DNA of 64,000 nt, from assembly GCF_014268755.2 (NCBI RefSeq), contig NZ_CP077093.1, positions 434,001-498,000 on the forward strand, given 5' to 3'. The position numbers and the translations under genes were made by a program. This DNA is from Pseudomonas vanderleydeniana (lineage in GTDB: Bacteria; Pseudomonadota; Gammaproteobacteria; Pseudomonadales; Pseudomonadaceae). This document shows, piece after piece, positions 55,838-64,000 of this stretch (the first letter of the stretch is position 1; every line of letters starts with the position of its first letter). The notes under the pieces are model-generated. The model ran no database searches. It saw only the letters and a list, made by a program, of their open reading frames with translations, and was not told the DNA's origin.

Positions 55838-56067
55838 GGCGATGCTCCTGACATGGTCGAGAACCCGTCACCGTCGTGACCAAACGAGAGGTGGCGGGCG
55901 GTACGCAGGTTGGTCAACCGGGATGTCAGGCACCCGGCGCACCCGAAGGCGCCCCGCGCACAGCCCACCATGAAGCGACAGGCACAAAGACATGCCTGGA
56001 GCAGGGGTGGCGCTGGTGCGCCTGACATTGGACGGGTGACCAAACCCGGTCACTGTTTTTCAGTGAC
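55838..56067 (-). ncRNA. Highly structured 5' leader of the DUF6124 gene
   Basis: On the minus strand the 230 bases before the gene can fold extensively. There is a hairpin GTCACTG-AAAAA-CAGTGAC (56049-56067) and a hairpin CGGGT-TTGGTC-ACCCG (56033-56048). A long-range stem ATGTCAGGC (56020-56028) with GCCTGACAT (55923-55931) encloses a GC-rich stem around GGCGCCTTCGGGTGCGCC. This density suggests a regulatory RNA leader. No coding frame here is convincing. Confidence 0.5.
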
Positions 56068-56206
56068 AGGTGTCAGCCTAGGTCCCGCAGATCGACAGGC
56101 GCAAGCCGAAAGGATTTTCTAGGAAACTTCAGGCGAGGGAAAGGGAATCGTCTTGCTGGTGGGTCTTAGCGCCTGCAACAAGAATGTATCCAACGGTCGT
56201 AGTGAG

Positions 56207-56316
56207 TTGACTTCAACGTCATCTGTGGCATTCTGAAAAAACTACTCAGCCCCGTACGCAGCGATTCAGTTCGCTGGCCGTTGGGGTGAAAAAACCGGCC
56301 TTGTGCCGGTTTTTTC
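56207..56316 (+). ncRNA. Possible small RNA with promoter and terminator
   Basis: TTGACT (56207-56212) and a -10-like CATTCT about 16 bases later would start a transcript near 56242. It then meets a hairpin, CCCC...CAGCGA-TTCAGT-TCGCTG...GGGG (56250-56286), and at once a perfect terminator. The length would be about 75 bases. Alternatively it is an attenuator leader of the NYN gene. Confidence 0.4.
56289..56315 (+). terminator. Rho-independent terminator before the NYN gene
   Basis: AAAACCGGC-CTTGT-GCCGGTTTTTT, a perfect stem with flanking A and T runs, so it can work in both directions. It ends only 22 bases before the NYN start codon. Confidence 0.9.
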
Positions 56317-56336
56317 GTTTCAAGGGACTGATATCT

Positions 56337-57026
56337 GTGCGTACAGCCTGCTTTGTTGACGGATACAACCTGTTTTACGGTCTATTGGCAGGGTCTGCGT
56401 ACAAGTGGCTGGACCTGCCAAAACTACTCGCCCATATCCTGCGAACTGAGCGATCGGATAATGAGCTGACGTCTGTCGATTTTTTCACCTCGGGGGTCAA
56501 GCCTGACCTCGCCACCCGTGGCCGGGTATCCAAGGAGGCGCAGGATACTTATCTACGTGCACTGATAGAAAAGGGTGTTCAGGTACACCACGGTCGCCAT
56601 CAGCTCGAATCCGGGCTTGCACCTCGATTCGTCGATAAGAAGACTCGTCCTTCAAGGTTCGATCAGGTTCCCATCTGGAAAATCGAGGAAAAGGAAACGG
56701 ATGTTCATATTGCGATCAGCATGTACCGGCTTGCAGCCAAGCAGGCCTCGTTATCGGCCGACGAGCGAGTGGAGCAGATAGTGTTGGTGTCCGCCGATAC
56801 GGATATGACCCCGGCACTCAGGGCGCTGCGTGAGGATTACCCGGCGTTACGGATTGGCGTAATCCTGCCGCATCGCGAAGATATCAAGCGTAATGCACCT
56901 GGCTCATTGAAGAATCATTCGAACTGGATGCGCCATACCGTGACAACAGAGGAGCTGGCTGCATGCCAACTGCCTGCCCGGGTGCCTACCCGGAAGAAAC
57001 CAGCCATGAAGCCTGACTACTGGTAG
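56337..57026 (+). CDS. NYN-domain (PIN-like) putative ribonuclease, GTG start
   Basis: A 229-residue protein. The N-terminus RTACFVDGYNLFYGLL holds the first acidic residue of a NYN/LabA-type PIN fold, and KETDVHIAISMYRLA and IVLVSADTDMTPALRALRE hold the others. NYN proteins are metal-dependent RNases or toxin-like nucleases. GTG at 56337 with AAGGGA 9 bases upstream is the likely start, since the in-frame ATG at 56286 lies inside the terminator. The coding style is a little less GC-rich than the neighbours. Function unknown. Confidence 0.8.
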   Translation: MRTACFVDGYNLFYGLLAGSAYKWLDLPKLLAHILRTERSDNELTSVDFFTSGVKPDLATRGRVSKEAQDTYLRALIEKGVQVHHGRHQLESGLAPRFVDKKTRPSRFDQVPIWKIEEKETDVHIAISMYRLAAKQASLSADERVEQIVLVSADTDMTPALRALREDYPALRIGVILPHREDIKRNAPGSLKNHSNWMRHTVTTEELAACQLPARVPTRKKPAMKPDYW

Positions 57027-57035
57027 ATCTTTCAC

Positions 57036-57074
57036 CCAAAAAAGAAAACCCCGGAGGGCCCAGGCCGTCCGGGG
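57036..57074 (-). terminator. Terminator of the ssu operon
   Basis: Stem CCCCGGA/TCCGGGG and, on the minus strand, a T-rich run after it, 17 bases past the ssuF stop. Confidence 0.85.
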
Positions 57075-57091
57075 TCGCTGGGTGTCACCGC

Positions 57092-57307
57092 TTACAGCTT
57101 GGCGATCGACACCTCGGTGGATTTCACGAAGGCGATCACTTCGCTGCCGATCTCCAGTTCCAGTTCCTTGACCGAACGGGTGGTGATCACCGAGGTGACG
57201 ATGCCGGATGCGGTCTGCACGTCGATTTCCGACAGCACGTCGCCGGTGACGATTTCCTTGATGGTGCCCTTGAACTGGTTGCGCACGTTGATGGCTTTGA
57301 TGGTCAT
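57092..57307 (-). CDS. ssuF: SsuF, molybdopterin-binding (TOBE) domain protein
   Basis: A 71-residue single TOBE/Mop domain: KAINVRNQFKGTIKEIVTG, then VLSEIDVQTASGIVTSVIT and SEVIAFVKSTEVSIAKL. Such proteins bind molybdate. In Pseudomonas the last gene of the ssu operon, ssuF, encodes exactly this and is needed for growth on some sulfonates and sulfate esters. The ATG at 57307 has AGGA upstream; a longer frame to 57340 overlaps the ssuB region. 40 bases after ssuB. Confidence 0.9.
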   Translation of the reverse strand: MTIKAINVRNQFKGTIKEIVTGDVLSEIDVQTASGIVTSVITTRSVKELELEIGSEVIAFVKSTEVSIAKL

Positions 57308-57347
57308 GGCGTTGATTCCTGTCTTGGATTGAGTAGGCAAGGCTTGG

Positions 57348-58154
57348 TTACAGCGCCCAGCGCAGTTGCGTGGGCAAGGGTGAAACGGGTTCCGGCTCGG
57401 GTGGCACGCCAGGCAGCGACAGCACCCGGTTCAGCACTTCGGTCTCCAGCGCCGCCAGGCGATGGGAACCCCGCACCCGTGGGCGCGGCAGCTCGACGTG
57501 CAGGTCGAGGCCGATCTGGCCGTCTTCGATCAGGATCACCCGATCGGCGATGGCCACGGCTTCGCTGACGTCGTGGGTCACCAGCAACACGGTGAAACCA
57601 TGCTGCTGCCAAAGGCGCTCGATCAGTTGCTGCATCTCGATCCGGGTCAGGGCATCCAGCGCTCCCAGCGGTTCGTCGAGCAGCAGCAGTCGAGGTCGGT
57701 GGATCAGCGCACGGGCCAGGGCCACGCGCTGTTTCTGGCCGCCGGACAGACCCGCCGGCCATTCGTTGGCACGATCGGCCAGGCCGACCGCTTCCAGCGC
57801 CTGCAGGGCCTGCGGGCGCCAGTTGCCCTTGAGGCCAAGGCCGACGTTGTCGATGACTTTTTTCCAGGGCAGCAGGCGCGCTTCCTGGAACATCAGCCGG
57901 GTGTCTTCGCGGGCTTCGCTCAGCGGCGCGGAGCCGGCCAGCAGGTCACCACCGGTGGGCTGGTCAAGGCCGGCCAGCAGGCGCAGCAGGGTGCTCTTGC
58001 CACAGCCGCTGCGACCGACCACGGCGACGAATTGCCCGGCCGGAATGTGCAGGTCGATCTCGCGCAGCACCTGGCGCTCGCCGAAGGTTTTCTGCAGTTT
58101 GCGCGCTGCCAGCGGAATGCCTTGCAGCAGGCGTGGGGGTTGTTGGGCTGTCAT
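57348..58154 (-). CDS. ssuB: Alkanesulfonate ABC importer ATP-binding protein SsuB
   Basis: A 268-residue ABC ATPase: Walker [10 protein letters not shown] (47-55), signature [15 protein letters not shown], Walker [17 protein letters not shown] and H-loop [11 protein letters not shown]. The start overlaps the ssuC stop by 4 bases. It powers uptake of alkanesulfonates with SsuC and SsuA. A frame open further upstream runs through ssuC and is not used. Confidence 0.95.
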   Translation of the reverse strand: MTAQQPPRLLQGIPLAARKLQKTFGERQVLREIDLHIPAGQFVAVVGRSGCGKSTLLRLLAGLDQPTGGDLLAGSAPLSEAREDTRLMFQEARLLPWKKVIDNVGLGLKGNWRPQALQALEAVGLADRANEWPAGLSGGQKQRVALARALIHRPRLLLLDEPLGALDALTRIEMQQLIERLWQQHGFTVLLVTHDVSEAVAIADRVILIEDGQIGLDLHVELPRPRVRGSHRLAALETEVLNRVLSLPGVPPEPEPVSPLPTQLRWAL

Positions 58155-58939
58155 GCTGCACCGCCTTTGCTCTGATAGGCCGGGTGCCAGCGCAGCCAGA
58201 CCCGTTCCAGGCCCCGGGCCGCGAGGTCGGCGAGCTTGCCGAGCACCGCGTAGAGAACGATGGCCAGGACCACCACGTCGGTCTGCAGGAACTCCCGGGC
58301 GTTCATCGCCAGGTAGCCGATGCCGGAGCTGGCCGAGATGGTTTCGGCCACGATCAGGGTCAGCCACATGAAGCCGAGGGCGAAGCGCACGCCGACCAGG
58401 ATCGACGGCAGCGCGCCCGGCAGGATCACCTGGCGGAACAGGCTGAAGCCGGACAGGCCGTAGCTGCGCGACATTTCCACCAGCGCCGGGTCGACGTTGC
58501 GGATGCCGTGGTAGGTGTTGAGGTAGATCGGAAACAGGGTGCCGAGGGCGACCAGGAAAATCTTCGCCGACTCGTCGATGCCGAACCACAGGATGACCAG
58601 CGGGATCAGCGCCAGGTGCGGCACGTTGCGGATCATCTGCACCGAGCTGTCGAGCAGGCGCTCGCCCCATTTCGACAGGCCGGTGATGAAGCCCAGGGCC
58701 AGGCCGATGCTGCCGCCGATGAGGAAGCCGAGGCCGGCGCGCCAACCGCTGATGGCCAGGTGGGTCCAGATGTCGCCGCTCTGTACCAGGGCGACGCCGG
58801 CCTCGACCACGGCGCTCGGCGCCGGCAGGATCCGGGTTGACAGCCAGCCGGCCGAGACCGACAGCTGCCACACCGCCAACAGCAGGATCGGTAGCGCCCA
58901 GGGCGCGAGCCGGTGGGTGATGCGGGTAAGGGTCGTCAT
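58151..58939 (-). CDS. ssuC: Alkanesulfonate ABC importer permease SsuC
   Basis: A 262-residue permease with about six membrane helices and the EAA-type loop [30 protein letters not shown]. The stretch [21 protein letters not shown] is typical of the SsuC/TauC group. Overlaps ssuB and follows ssuD by 9 bases. Confidence 0.95.
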   Translation of the reverse strand: MTTLTRITHRLAPWALPILLLAVWQLSVSAGWLSTRILPAPSAVVEAGVALVQSGDIWTHLAISGWRAGLGFLIGGSIGLALGFITGLSKWGERLLDSSVQMIRNVPHLALIPLVILWFGIDESAKIFLVALGTLFPIYLNTYHGIRNVDPALVEMSRSYGLSGFSLFRQVILPGALPSILVGVRFALGFMWLTLIVAETISASSGIGYLAMNAREFLQTDVVVLAIVLYAVLGKLADLAARGLERVWLRWHPAYQSKGGAA

Positions 58940-58948
58940 GGCGTGGCC

Positions 58949-60097
58949 TCAGCTCTGGGACACGGCCTTGGGCAGGATGTCGTTGGCGACCATCTCACCG
59001 AAGGGGCTGACATAACCGGCGCTTTGCGGCCGCTGCGGCCGTTCGATTTCCAGGTGCGGGAACAGCAGCTCGGCGACCCGGTAGGACTCTTCCAGATGTG
59101 GGTAGCCGGAGAAGATGAAGGTGTCGATGCCCAGGTCCGCGTATTCCTTGACCCGTGCGGCAACGGTCGGGCCATCGCCCACCAGGGCGGTGCCGGCACC
59201 CCCGCGCACCAGACCGACGCCGGCCCACAGGTTGGGGCTGACTTCCAGCTTGTCGCGGTTGCCGCCGTGCAGCGCGGCCATGCGTTGCTGGCCGACCGAG
59301 TCGAAGCGCGCCAGGGATTTCTGGGCGCGGGCGATGGTGTCGTCGTCCAGGTGCGAGATGAGCTTTTCCGCCGCCTTCCAGGCCTCGGCATTGGTTTCAC
59401 GGACGATCACATGCAGGCGGATTCCGAAGCGTACGGTGCGGCCCTGCTTGGCGGCCTTGGCCCGCACCTGCTCGATCTTCTCGGCGACGGCGGCCGGCGG
59501 CTCGCCCCAGGTCAGGACCATGTCGACCTGTTCGGCGGCGAGGTCCTGCGCGGCTTCCGACGAGCCGCCGAAGTACAGCGGCGGACGCGGTTGCTGCAGC
59601 GGTGGGTAGAGCAGCTTGGCGCCCTTCACGCTGATGTGCTGGCCGTCGTAGTCGACGGTTTCGCCTTCCAGCACCCGGCGCCAGATGCGGGTGAATTCCA
59701 CCGAGGCCTGGTAGCGCTCTTCATGGTCGAGGAACAGGCCGTCGCCAGCCAGTTCATCCGGATCGCCACCGGTCACCAGGTTGAACAGCGCCCGCCCGCC
59801 GGACAGCCGGTCGAGGGTCGCGGCCTGGCGCGCCGCCACGGTCGGGGAAATGATCCCGGGGCGCAGGGCGACGAGGAATTTCAGGCGCTGGGTCACCGGG
59901 ATCAGTGAGGCGGCCACCAGCCAGGAGTCTTCGCAGGAACGTCCGGTGGGGATCAGCACGCCGCCGAAACCGAGGCGATCGGCGGCCTGTGCCACCTGCT
60001 GCAGATAACCGTGGTCGACGGCGCGAGCGCCTTCGGCGGTGCCAAGGTAATGGCCGTCGCCGTGGGTAGGCAGGAACCAGAAGATGTTGAGGCTCAT
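58949..60097 (-). CDS. ssuD: FMNH2-dependent alkanesulfonate monooxygenase SsuD
   Basis: A 382-residue enzyme that splits alkanesulfonates to aldehyde and sulfite using FMNH2 from SsuE. The N-terminus [19 protein letters not shown] and [20 protein letters not shown], with the conserved cysteine at 55, match SsuD closely. The mobile-loop arginine lies in [14 protein letters not shown]. In the operon order A-D-C-B-F. Very secure. Confidence 0.97.
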   Translation of the reverse strand: MSLNIFWFLPTHGDGHYLGTAEGARAVDHGYLQQVAQAADRLGFGGVLIPTGRSCEDSWLVAASLIPVTQRLKFLVALRPGIISPTVAARQAATLDRLSGGRALFNLVTGGDPDELAGDGLFLDHEERYQASVEFTRIWRRVLEGETVDYDGQHISVKGAKLLYPPLQQPRPPLYFGGSSEAAQDLAAEQVDMVLTWGEPPAAVAEKIEQVRAKAAKQGRTVRFGIRLHVIVRETNAEAWKAAEKLISHLDDDTIARAQKSLARFDSVGQQRMAALHGGNRDKLEVSPNLWAGVGLVRGGAGTALVGDGPTVAARVKEYADLGIDTFIFSGYPHLEESYRVAELLFPHLEIERPQRPQSAGYVSPFGEMVANDILPKAVSQS

Positions 60098-60126
60098 GGA
60101 GTTGTCTCCTAAGGAAGGCGTACGGT

Positions 60127-61092
60127 TCAGGGGGCGGTGGCGACGGCGGCTGGTGGTGTCCAGATCACGTCCTTGATGCTCAGCGGCTTGGGAATCAGCT
60201 TGAGCTGGTAGAAGCTGTCGGCGATTTTCTGCTGCGCGGCGACCACCTCGGGGGTGAGGAACTGCGCACCGTAGCCCTGGCGTTTCACCGAGGTCAGGGT
60301 GATGTCGGCGGGCAGGCCGAGCAGCGGGGCGACCTGGGCGGTGACTTCCTCGGGGTTGGCCTTGGACCAGTCGCCGACGGCGCGGACTTCCTCGACCAGG
60401 GCCTTGATCACCTCGGGATGTTTTTCCGCATAGGGACGGGTGGCCAGGTAGAACTGGTTGTTGTCCACCAGGCCCTTGCCGTCACGCAGGGTGCGCGCCT
60501 TGAGCTGCTGCTCGGCGGCGGCCTGGTAGGGGTCCCAGATCACCCAGGCATCGACGCTGCCACGCTCGAAGGCGGCGCGGGCGTCGGCGGGCGGCAGGTA
60601 GACGGTCTGGATGTCGCTGTACTTGAGGCCGGCGTCCTCCAGGGCGCGGACCAGCAGATAGTGCACGTTGGAGCCCTTGTTGAGGGCGACCTTCTTGCCC
60701 TTGAGTTCCTTCACCGATTGGATCGTCGAGTCCTTGGGCACCAGGATCGCCTCGCTGGTCGGTGCAGGCGGTTCGGAGGCGACGTAGAGCAGGTTGGCGC
60801 CGGCGGCCTGGGCGAACACGGGCGGGGTCTCGCCGGTCACGCCGAAATCGATCGAGCCGACGTTCAGCCCTTCGAGCAGTTGCGGGCCACCGGGGAATTC
60901 GGTCCATTGCACCTGCACGCCCTGGGCGGCGAGGCGTTTTTCCAGGCTGCCCTTGGCCTTGAGCAGGACCAGAGTGCCGTATTTCTGGTAACCGATCCGC
61001 AGGGATTCGGCCTGGGCTTGGGTGATGGCGCCGAAGGTGACCGCCGCTGCAAACAGAGCGACCAGACCACGACGCAAAATGACAGTGCGCAT
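60127..61092 (-). CDS. ssuA: Alkanesulfonate-binding periplasmic protein SsuA
   Basis: A 321-residue binding protein. The signal peptide ([20 protein letters not shown]) ends [59 protein letters not shown] and [18 protein letters not shown] are the SsuA signature regions. Second gene of ssuEADCBF, after a 93-base gap from ssuE. AAGGAGAG precedes the ATG. Confidence 0.95.
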   Translation of the reverse strand: MRTVILRRGLVALFAAAVTFGAITQAQAESLRIGYQKYGTLVLLKAKGSLEKRLAAQGVQVQWTEFPGGPQLLEGLNVGSIDFGVTGETPPVFAQAAGANLLYVASEPPAPTSEAILVPKDSTIQSVKELKGKKVALNKGSNVHYLLVRALEDAGLKYSDIQTVYLPPADARAAFERGSVDAWVIWDPYQAAAEQQLKARTLRDGKGLVDNNQFYLATRPYAEKHPEVIKALVEEVRAVGDWSKANPEEVTAQVAPLLGLPADITLTSVKRQGYGAQFLTPEVVAAQQKIADSFYQLKLIPKPLSIKDVIWTPPAAVATAP

Positions 61093-61185
61093 GGCGCTCT
61101 CCTTTTTGCAGTTGGGGTTTTGGCTGCACCTGCTTGCCCGTTGGCGGGCGAGTAAGGCCAGTACATCGATAGCGGGTGAAACGGG

Positions 61186-61779
61186 CTAGATGCTCCAGCG
61201 AGCACTCAGCAGACGATCATTCAGCAGGGTCGGGTCCAGGGGCTTGGGCCGCCGCGCCAGGGCGCTGTGGAACTGTTCCAGGGCTTCAGCCAGCCGCTGT
61301 TCCAGCGCCGGGGCCAGCTGCGCCTGGGCACTGCCTTCGCCGTAGGCGATCTGGCTGTCCTCGGCGAAGATGCCGTGGAGCATCTCCTGGGCCTTGAGCG
61401 CGGCGAGCACCGGCTTGAGCGCGTAGTCCACGGCGAGCATGTGGGCGATGCTGCCGCCGGTGGCCATCGGTAGTACCACCTTGTGGCTCAGGGCGCGCTC
61501 GGGCAGCAGGTCCAACAGGGTCTTCAGGGCGCCGGAAAACGAGGCCTTGTAAACCGGCGTGGCAATCACCAGGCCGTCGGCCTGCTCGATGTGCTGCAGC
61601 AGGTCGACCACCTGCGGGCTGCCGAAGCGTGCATGCAGCAGGTCTTCGGCATTGAAATCACGGACCTGGTAGCTCGCCACTTCGACGCCGTGCTGGTTGA
61701 GCCAGCGTTTGGCGTGGTCCAGCAGCACCCCGGAGCGCGATCGCTGGCTGGGGCTTCCTCCGAGTGTCACGACCAGCAT
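61186..61779 (-). CDS. ssuE: NADPH-dependent FMN reductase SsuE
   Basis: A 197-residue flavodoxin-fold reductase that supplies FMNH2 to SsuD and possibly to the other flavin monooxygenases in this window. [20 protein letters not shown] binds the FMN phosphate and [27 protein letters not shown] is the conserved second loop. First gene of the ssu operon; an AT-rich promoter region lies upstream. Confidence 0.94.
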   Translation of the reverse strand: MLVVTLGGSPSQRSRSGVLLDHAKRWLNQHGVEVASYQVRDFNAEDLLHARFGSPQVVDLLQHIEQADGLVIATPVYKASFSGALKTLLDLLPERALSHKVVLPMATGGSIAHMLAVDYALKPVLAALKAQEMLHGIFAEDSQIAYGEGSAQAQLAPALEQRLAEALEQFHSALARRPKPLDPTLLNDRLLSARWSI

Positions 61780-62170
61780 GAAGGTCTTTCCTCAAACATA
61801 AGGCGGCGATTCGCGGGTTGCGATCTCGCTTGGGTTGGACAGACCTTACCAGTCATTTTATATATCCATAAATCTTATTTATTCATTTGTTTATTCTTAA
61901 ATTGAATATAAGGTCGACTTTGTTCCAGGCAAAAAAATAGGCCGTCGAAACGGCCTTAAAACCCCCTGCTTTGTGAATGCCTGGAAACTGAAAACTGGCG
62001 ATCCCTGTAGGAGCGTGGCTTGCCCGCGATCGGCTGCGAAGCAGTCGTAAAATCACCTCACACGGTGTTTCTGGCGAAGCGCGTTCTCAGGGCTTGCGAG
62101 TGCTTCGCACTCGATCGCGGGCAAGCCACGCTCCTACAAGGGGAGGTGCTGGCTGCCCGCCGGAAGGGCC
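61780..62170. promoter_or_regulatory. ssu operon promoter region and REP pair
   Basis: 391 bases without a gene. The first 140 are strongly AT-rich and include TAAATTGAATATA (61898-61910), identical to the element before atsK at 8659-8671. This is the likely CysB-dependent ssu promoter. The rest is a REP pair (62004-62140). Confidence 0.6.
62004..62140. repeat. REP pair (family 3)
   Basis: CCTGTAGGAGCGTGGCTTGC and GCAAGCCACGCTCCTACAAG face each other with inner CGATCGGCTGCGAAGCAGTC arms. Between ssuE and the lsfA terminus. Confidence 0.88.
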
Positions 62171-62809
62171 TCAACGATTGGGTTGCGGGGTCAGGCGCAG
62201 GTACGGTTTCACCGCGCGGTAGCCCTTGGGGAAGCGCCGCTTGATCTCTTCCTCGTCCTTGAGCGATGGCACGATCACCACTTCGTCACCGTCCTGCCAG
62301 TTGGCCGGGGTGGCGACCTTGTGGTTGTCGGTCAGCTGCAGCGAGTCGATCACCCGCAGGATCTCGTGGAAGTTGCGGCCGGTGCTCGCCGGGTAGGTGA
62401 TGGTCAGCCGGATCTTCTTGTTCGGGTCGATCACGAACAGAGAGCGCACGGTAAGGGTATCGCTGGCATTGGGGTGGATCAGGTCGTACAGGTCGGACAC
62501 CTTGCGATCGGCATCGGCCAGGATCGGAAAGTTGACGACGGTGTGCTGGGTTTCGTTGATGTCCTCGATCCACTTGTGGTGCGAGTCCACCGGGTCCACG
62601 GACAGGGCGATGGCCTTGACGCCGCGCTGGGCGAATTCGTCCTTGAGCTTGGCGGTGAAGCCCAGCTCCGTGGTGCACACCGGGGTGAAGTCCGCCGGGT
62701 GGGAAAACAGCACGCCCCAGCTGTCGCCGAGCCACTCATGGAAACGAATCTTGCCGGCGCTGGAATCCTGTTCGAAGTCGGGGGCGATGTCGCCCAGTCT
62801 GAGGCTCAT
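62171..62809 (-). CDS. lsfA: 1-Cys peroxiredoxin LsfA
   Basis: A 212-residue Prx6-type peroxiredoxin that reduces peroxides. The peroxidatic cysteine is Cys45 in HPADFTPVCTTELGF; the C-terminal domain with PNKKIRLTITYPASTGRNFHEILRVIDSLQL marks the 1-Cys class, and no resolving cysteine is seen. LsfA in P. putida is made under sulfate starvation and lies beside ssu, as here. It probably protects against peroxide leaked by the flavin monooxygenases. AAGGAGC precedes the ATG. The upstream region is AT-rich. Confidence 0.95.
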   Translation of the reverse strand: MSLRLGDIAPDFEQDSSAGKIRFHEWLGDSWGVLFSHPADFTPVCTTELGFTAKLKDEFAQRGVKAIALSVDPVDSHHKWIEDINETQHTVVNFPILADADRKVSDLYDLIHPNASDTLTVRSLFVIDPNKKIRLTITYPASTGRNFHEILRVIDSLQLTDNHKVATPANWQDGDEVVIVPSLKDEEEIKRRFPKGYRAVKPYLRLTPQPNR

Positions 62810-63071
62810 GTGCTGCTCCTTGGGTGAAGGTTCGTGGGAGTTACTCTGCCTTGAGTGTGGATAAAATAAAAAGAATAAATATCGATTTATTTAGAAGATA
62901 AGTGAATATTAAAAAGTTCTTCATTGGACGCCGCAAGCGGCCAGGCGCACTCTTGTCCACAGCTTGTGAGAGGGCTAAGGGGATGTAACTCAGTGGAGTG
63001 CCGAACGCCGTGATGTCGAGGTTTGGCGGGAGGCTGAAGCTGAAGGTAGTGCTGTATGCAAGACGTGAAGC
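62810..63071 (-). promoter_or_regulatory. lsfA promoter region
   Basis: No gene. An AT-rich segment (62865-62930) with ATAAAATAAAAAGAATAAAT lies 60-120 bases before lsfA and resembles the ssu and atsK promoter regions in composition. The rest is unremarkable. Confidence 0.5.
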
Positions 63072-63100
63072 ACTCGGCCCGGCATTGCGCCGGGCCGAGT
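63072..63100. terminator. Strong hairpin terminator after the porin gene
   Basis: Perfect twelve-pair stem ACTCGGCCCGGC/GCCGGGCCGAGT with a five-base loop, about 33 bases past the porin stop. T-runs occur on both sides (TGCTTC on the minus side, CTTTTT on the plus), so it probably works for the porin. Confidence 0.75.
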
Positions 63101-63132
63101 GTGGATCTTTTTACTAGACGGTCACGCGCTTC

Positions 63133-64000
63133 TTACAGCAGCGGGATCGAGTAGCTGACGATCAGGCGGTTTTCGTCCTGCGAACGGGTGTTCGGCAGGT
63201 CGGTACGCCACATCGCGTTTTTCCAGGCGAAGCCCAGGTTCTTGAAGGTGCCTTCCGGTACGACGTAGGCCAGGCTGATGTCGCGTTCCCACTCGCTATG
63301 GTCGCCAGTGGTGGTGTTGATATTGTCACCGTGCAGGTAGGTAACGCCTGCGGTCAGGCCAGGTACGCCGAGCTTGGCGAAGTCATAGGCGTAGCGAGCC
63401 TGCCAGGTGCGCTCGCCGGCACGGGCGAACTTCTGGATCTGCACGTCGGTGATGGTGCTGTTGGACGAACCGTCACCCTGGTTCAGCCAAGGGAAGTCAC
63501 TGTCGCCCTTGGTGTACTGGTAGCCTGCACCGAAGGTGTGACCTTCAACCGAGTACAAGGCCAGGTAGCTGTACAGGTCGTTGTCGACCTTGCCCTTGAC
63601 CTTGGTGGCGTTGGTAGGGTGATCCGAATACCAGCCGGAGGTGTAGTAGGCTGCGGTGTCGCCGTTGGAACCGTTGTCACGGCTGCGGTAGTAGCGCAGG
63701 TCGCTCTTCAGCACGCCAGGACCGATGGCCCAGTTGTGTACCAGGCCCAGGAAGTTCTGCGAGTAGAAGTCCTTCAGTTCGCCGTAGTAGTACGAAGCGG
63801 TCAGATCCTTGGTGATCTTGTAGTCCGCACCACCATAGTAGAACTTGTTGCTGCGACGGCCAGTCGAGGTCGGGTTGTTGGCGCCGGCAATCGACAGACC
63901 TTCGTCGTTGGTGGAGTTACGGCCTTTGGCTGCGTTGATCAGGCCACCGGTCAGAGTCAGATCTTTGATCTCGTTGGATTTCAGCTCGCCACCGGTGAAG
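63133..64000 (-). CDS. OprD-family outer-membrane porin, C-terminal part
   Basis: The frame is open from the window edge at 64000 to the stop at 63133, so the N-terminus is outside. The visible 288 residues show beta-barrel strands, for example TASYYYGELKDFYSQNFLGL, GPGVLKSDLRYYRSRDNGSN and the terminal strand ENRLIVSYSIPLL. The pattern matches the substrate-specific OprD/OpdX porins of Pseudomonas, 18-strand channels for amino acids or carboxylates. Its exact subfamily cannot be told from this part. Confidence 0.88.
   Translation of the reverse strand, partial: FTGGELKSNEIKDLTLTGGLINAAKGRNSTNDEGLSIAGANNPTSTGRRSNKFYYGGADYKITKDLTASYYYGELKDFYSQNFLGLVHNWAIGPGVLKSDLRYYRSRDNGSNGDTAAYYTSGWYSDHPTNATKVKGKVDNDLYSYLALYSVEGHTFGAGYQYTKGDSDFPWLNQGDGSSNSTITDVQIQKFARAGERTWQARYAYDFAKLGVPGLTAGVTYLHGDNINTTTGDHSEWERDISLAYVVPEGTFKNLGFAWKNAMWRTDLPNTRSQDENRLIVSYSIPLL

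Noticed and set aside
55868..56122. Short frames on both strands upstream of the DUF6124 gene
   Set aside because: The region is better explained by RNA structure; the frames are Arg/Pro-rich and lack ribosome sites.

Overview
The window is a 64 kb piece of a high-GC Pseudomonas chromosome, most likely from the fluorescent P. fluorescens/P. putida lineage. The evidence is the protein families, the gene order (ats, tonB-exbBD, triABC, met, ssu and lsfA clusters resembling those in P. aeruginosa and P. putida) and many REP/REPIN palindromes of the kinds common in fluorescent pseudomonads. Species identity is inference. The dominant theme is scavenging of sulfur from organic compounds when sulfate or cysteine is scarce.

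Region by region. 1-1.8 kb: an AraC-type regulator (cut by the left edge) divergent from a membrane fatty-acid desaturase/hydroxylase. 1.9-18.1 kb: a sulfate-ester island. It holds arylsulfatase atsA with the ABC importer atsB/atsC and its binding protein atsR, two paralogous LysR regulators, the alkylsulfatase dioxygenase atsK, a second uncharacterised sulfatase, a TonB-dependent receptor, an avidin-like small protein and a dedicated tonB-exbB-exbD energy module. 18.2-21.1 kb: a small serine hydrolase, a short sigma-54 activator-like protein without an obvious DNA-binding domain, and an orphan MetQ-like binding protein. 21.3-28.2 kb: a 42-residue ORF, an AAA ATPase and a TriABC-type efflux pump. 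28.4-34.8 kb: aldo/keto reductase, a flavin monooxygenase with its own TonB receptor and a LacI regulator with a perfect operator. 34.8-38.8 kb: LysR/SDR divergent pair and a BetT choline transporter.

39-55.5 kb is bracketed by two nearly identical, inverted ycaC copies, each flanked on its outer side by a REPIN array. Inside lie serine acetyltransferase epsC, D-cysteine desulfhydrase dcyD, the cystine importer tcyJLN, an Ig-like protein, an operon of two SfnB/DszC-like flavoproteins plus one DszA-like monooxygenase, the methionine importer metQNI and a methyltransferase. 55.5-57 kb: a DUF6124 gene with a strongly folded leader, a possible small RNA and a NYN-domain protein. 57-62.8 kb: the complete ssuEADCBF alkanesulfonate operon and the 1-Cys peroxiredoxin lsfA. 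The right edge cuts an OprD-family porin.

How it works together (inference from family knowledge): outer-membrane receptors energised by TonB-ExbBD bring in sulfate esters or sulfonates; periplasmic proteins and ABC importers carry them inward; sulfatases, AtsK, SsuD and the DszA/DszC-like flavoproteins release sulfate or sulfite; and epsC/tcy/met/dcyD link the released sulfur to cysteine and methionine. The most interesting signal I found is an operator of fixed geometry, ATGC-N18-ATGC-N7-GCAT, at five places in the sulfate-ester island. Two of the five overlap the start codons of the two LysR genes, which suggests a single autoregulated regulon.
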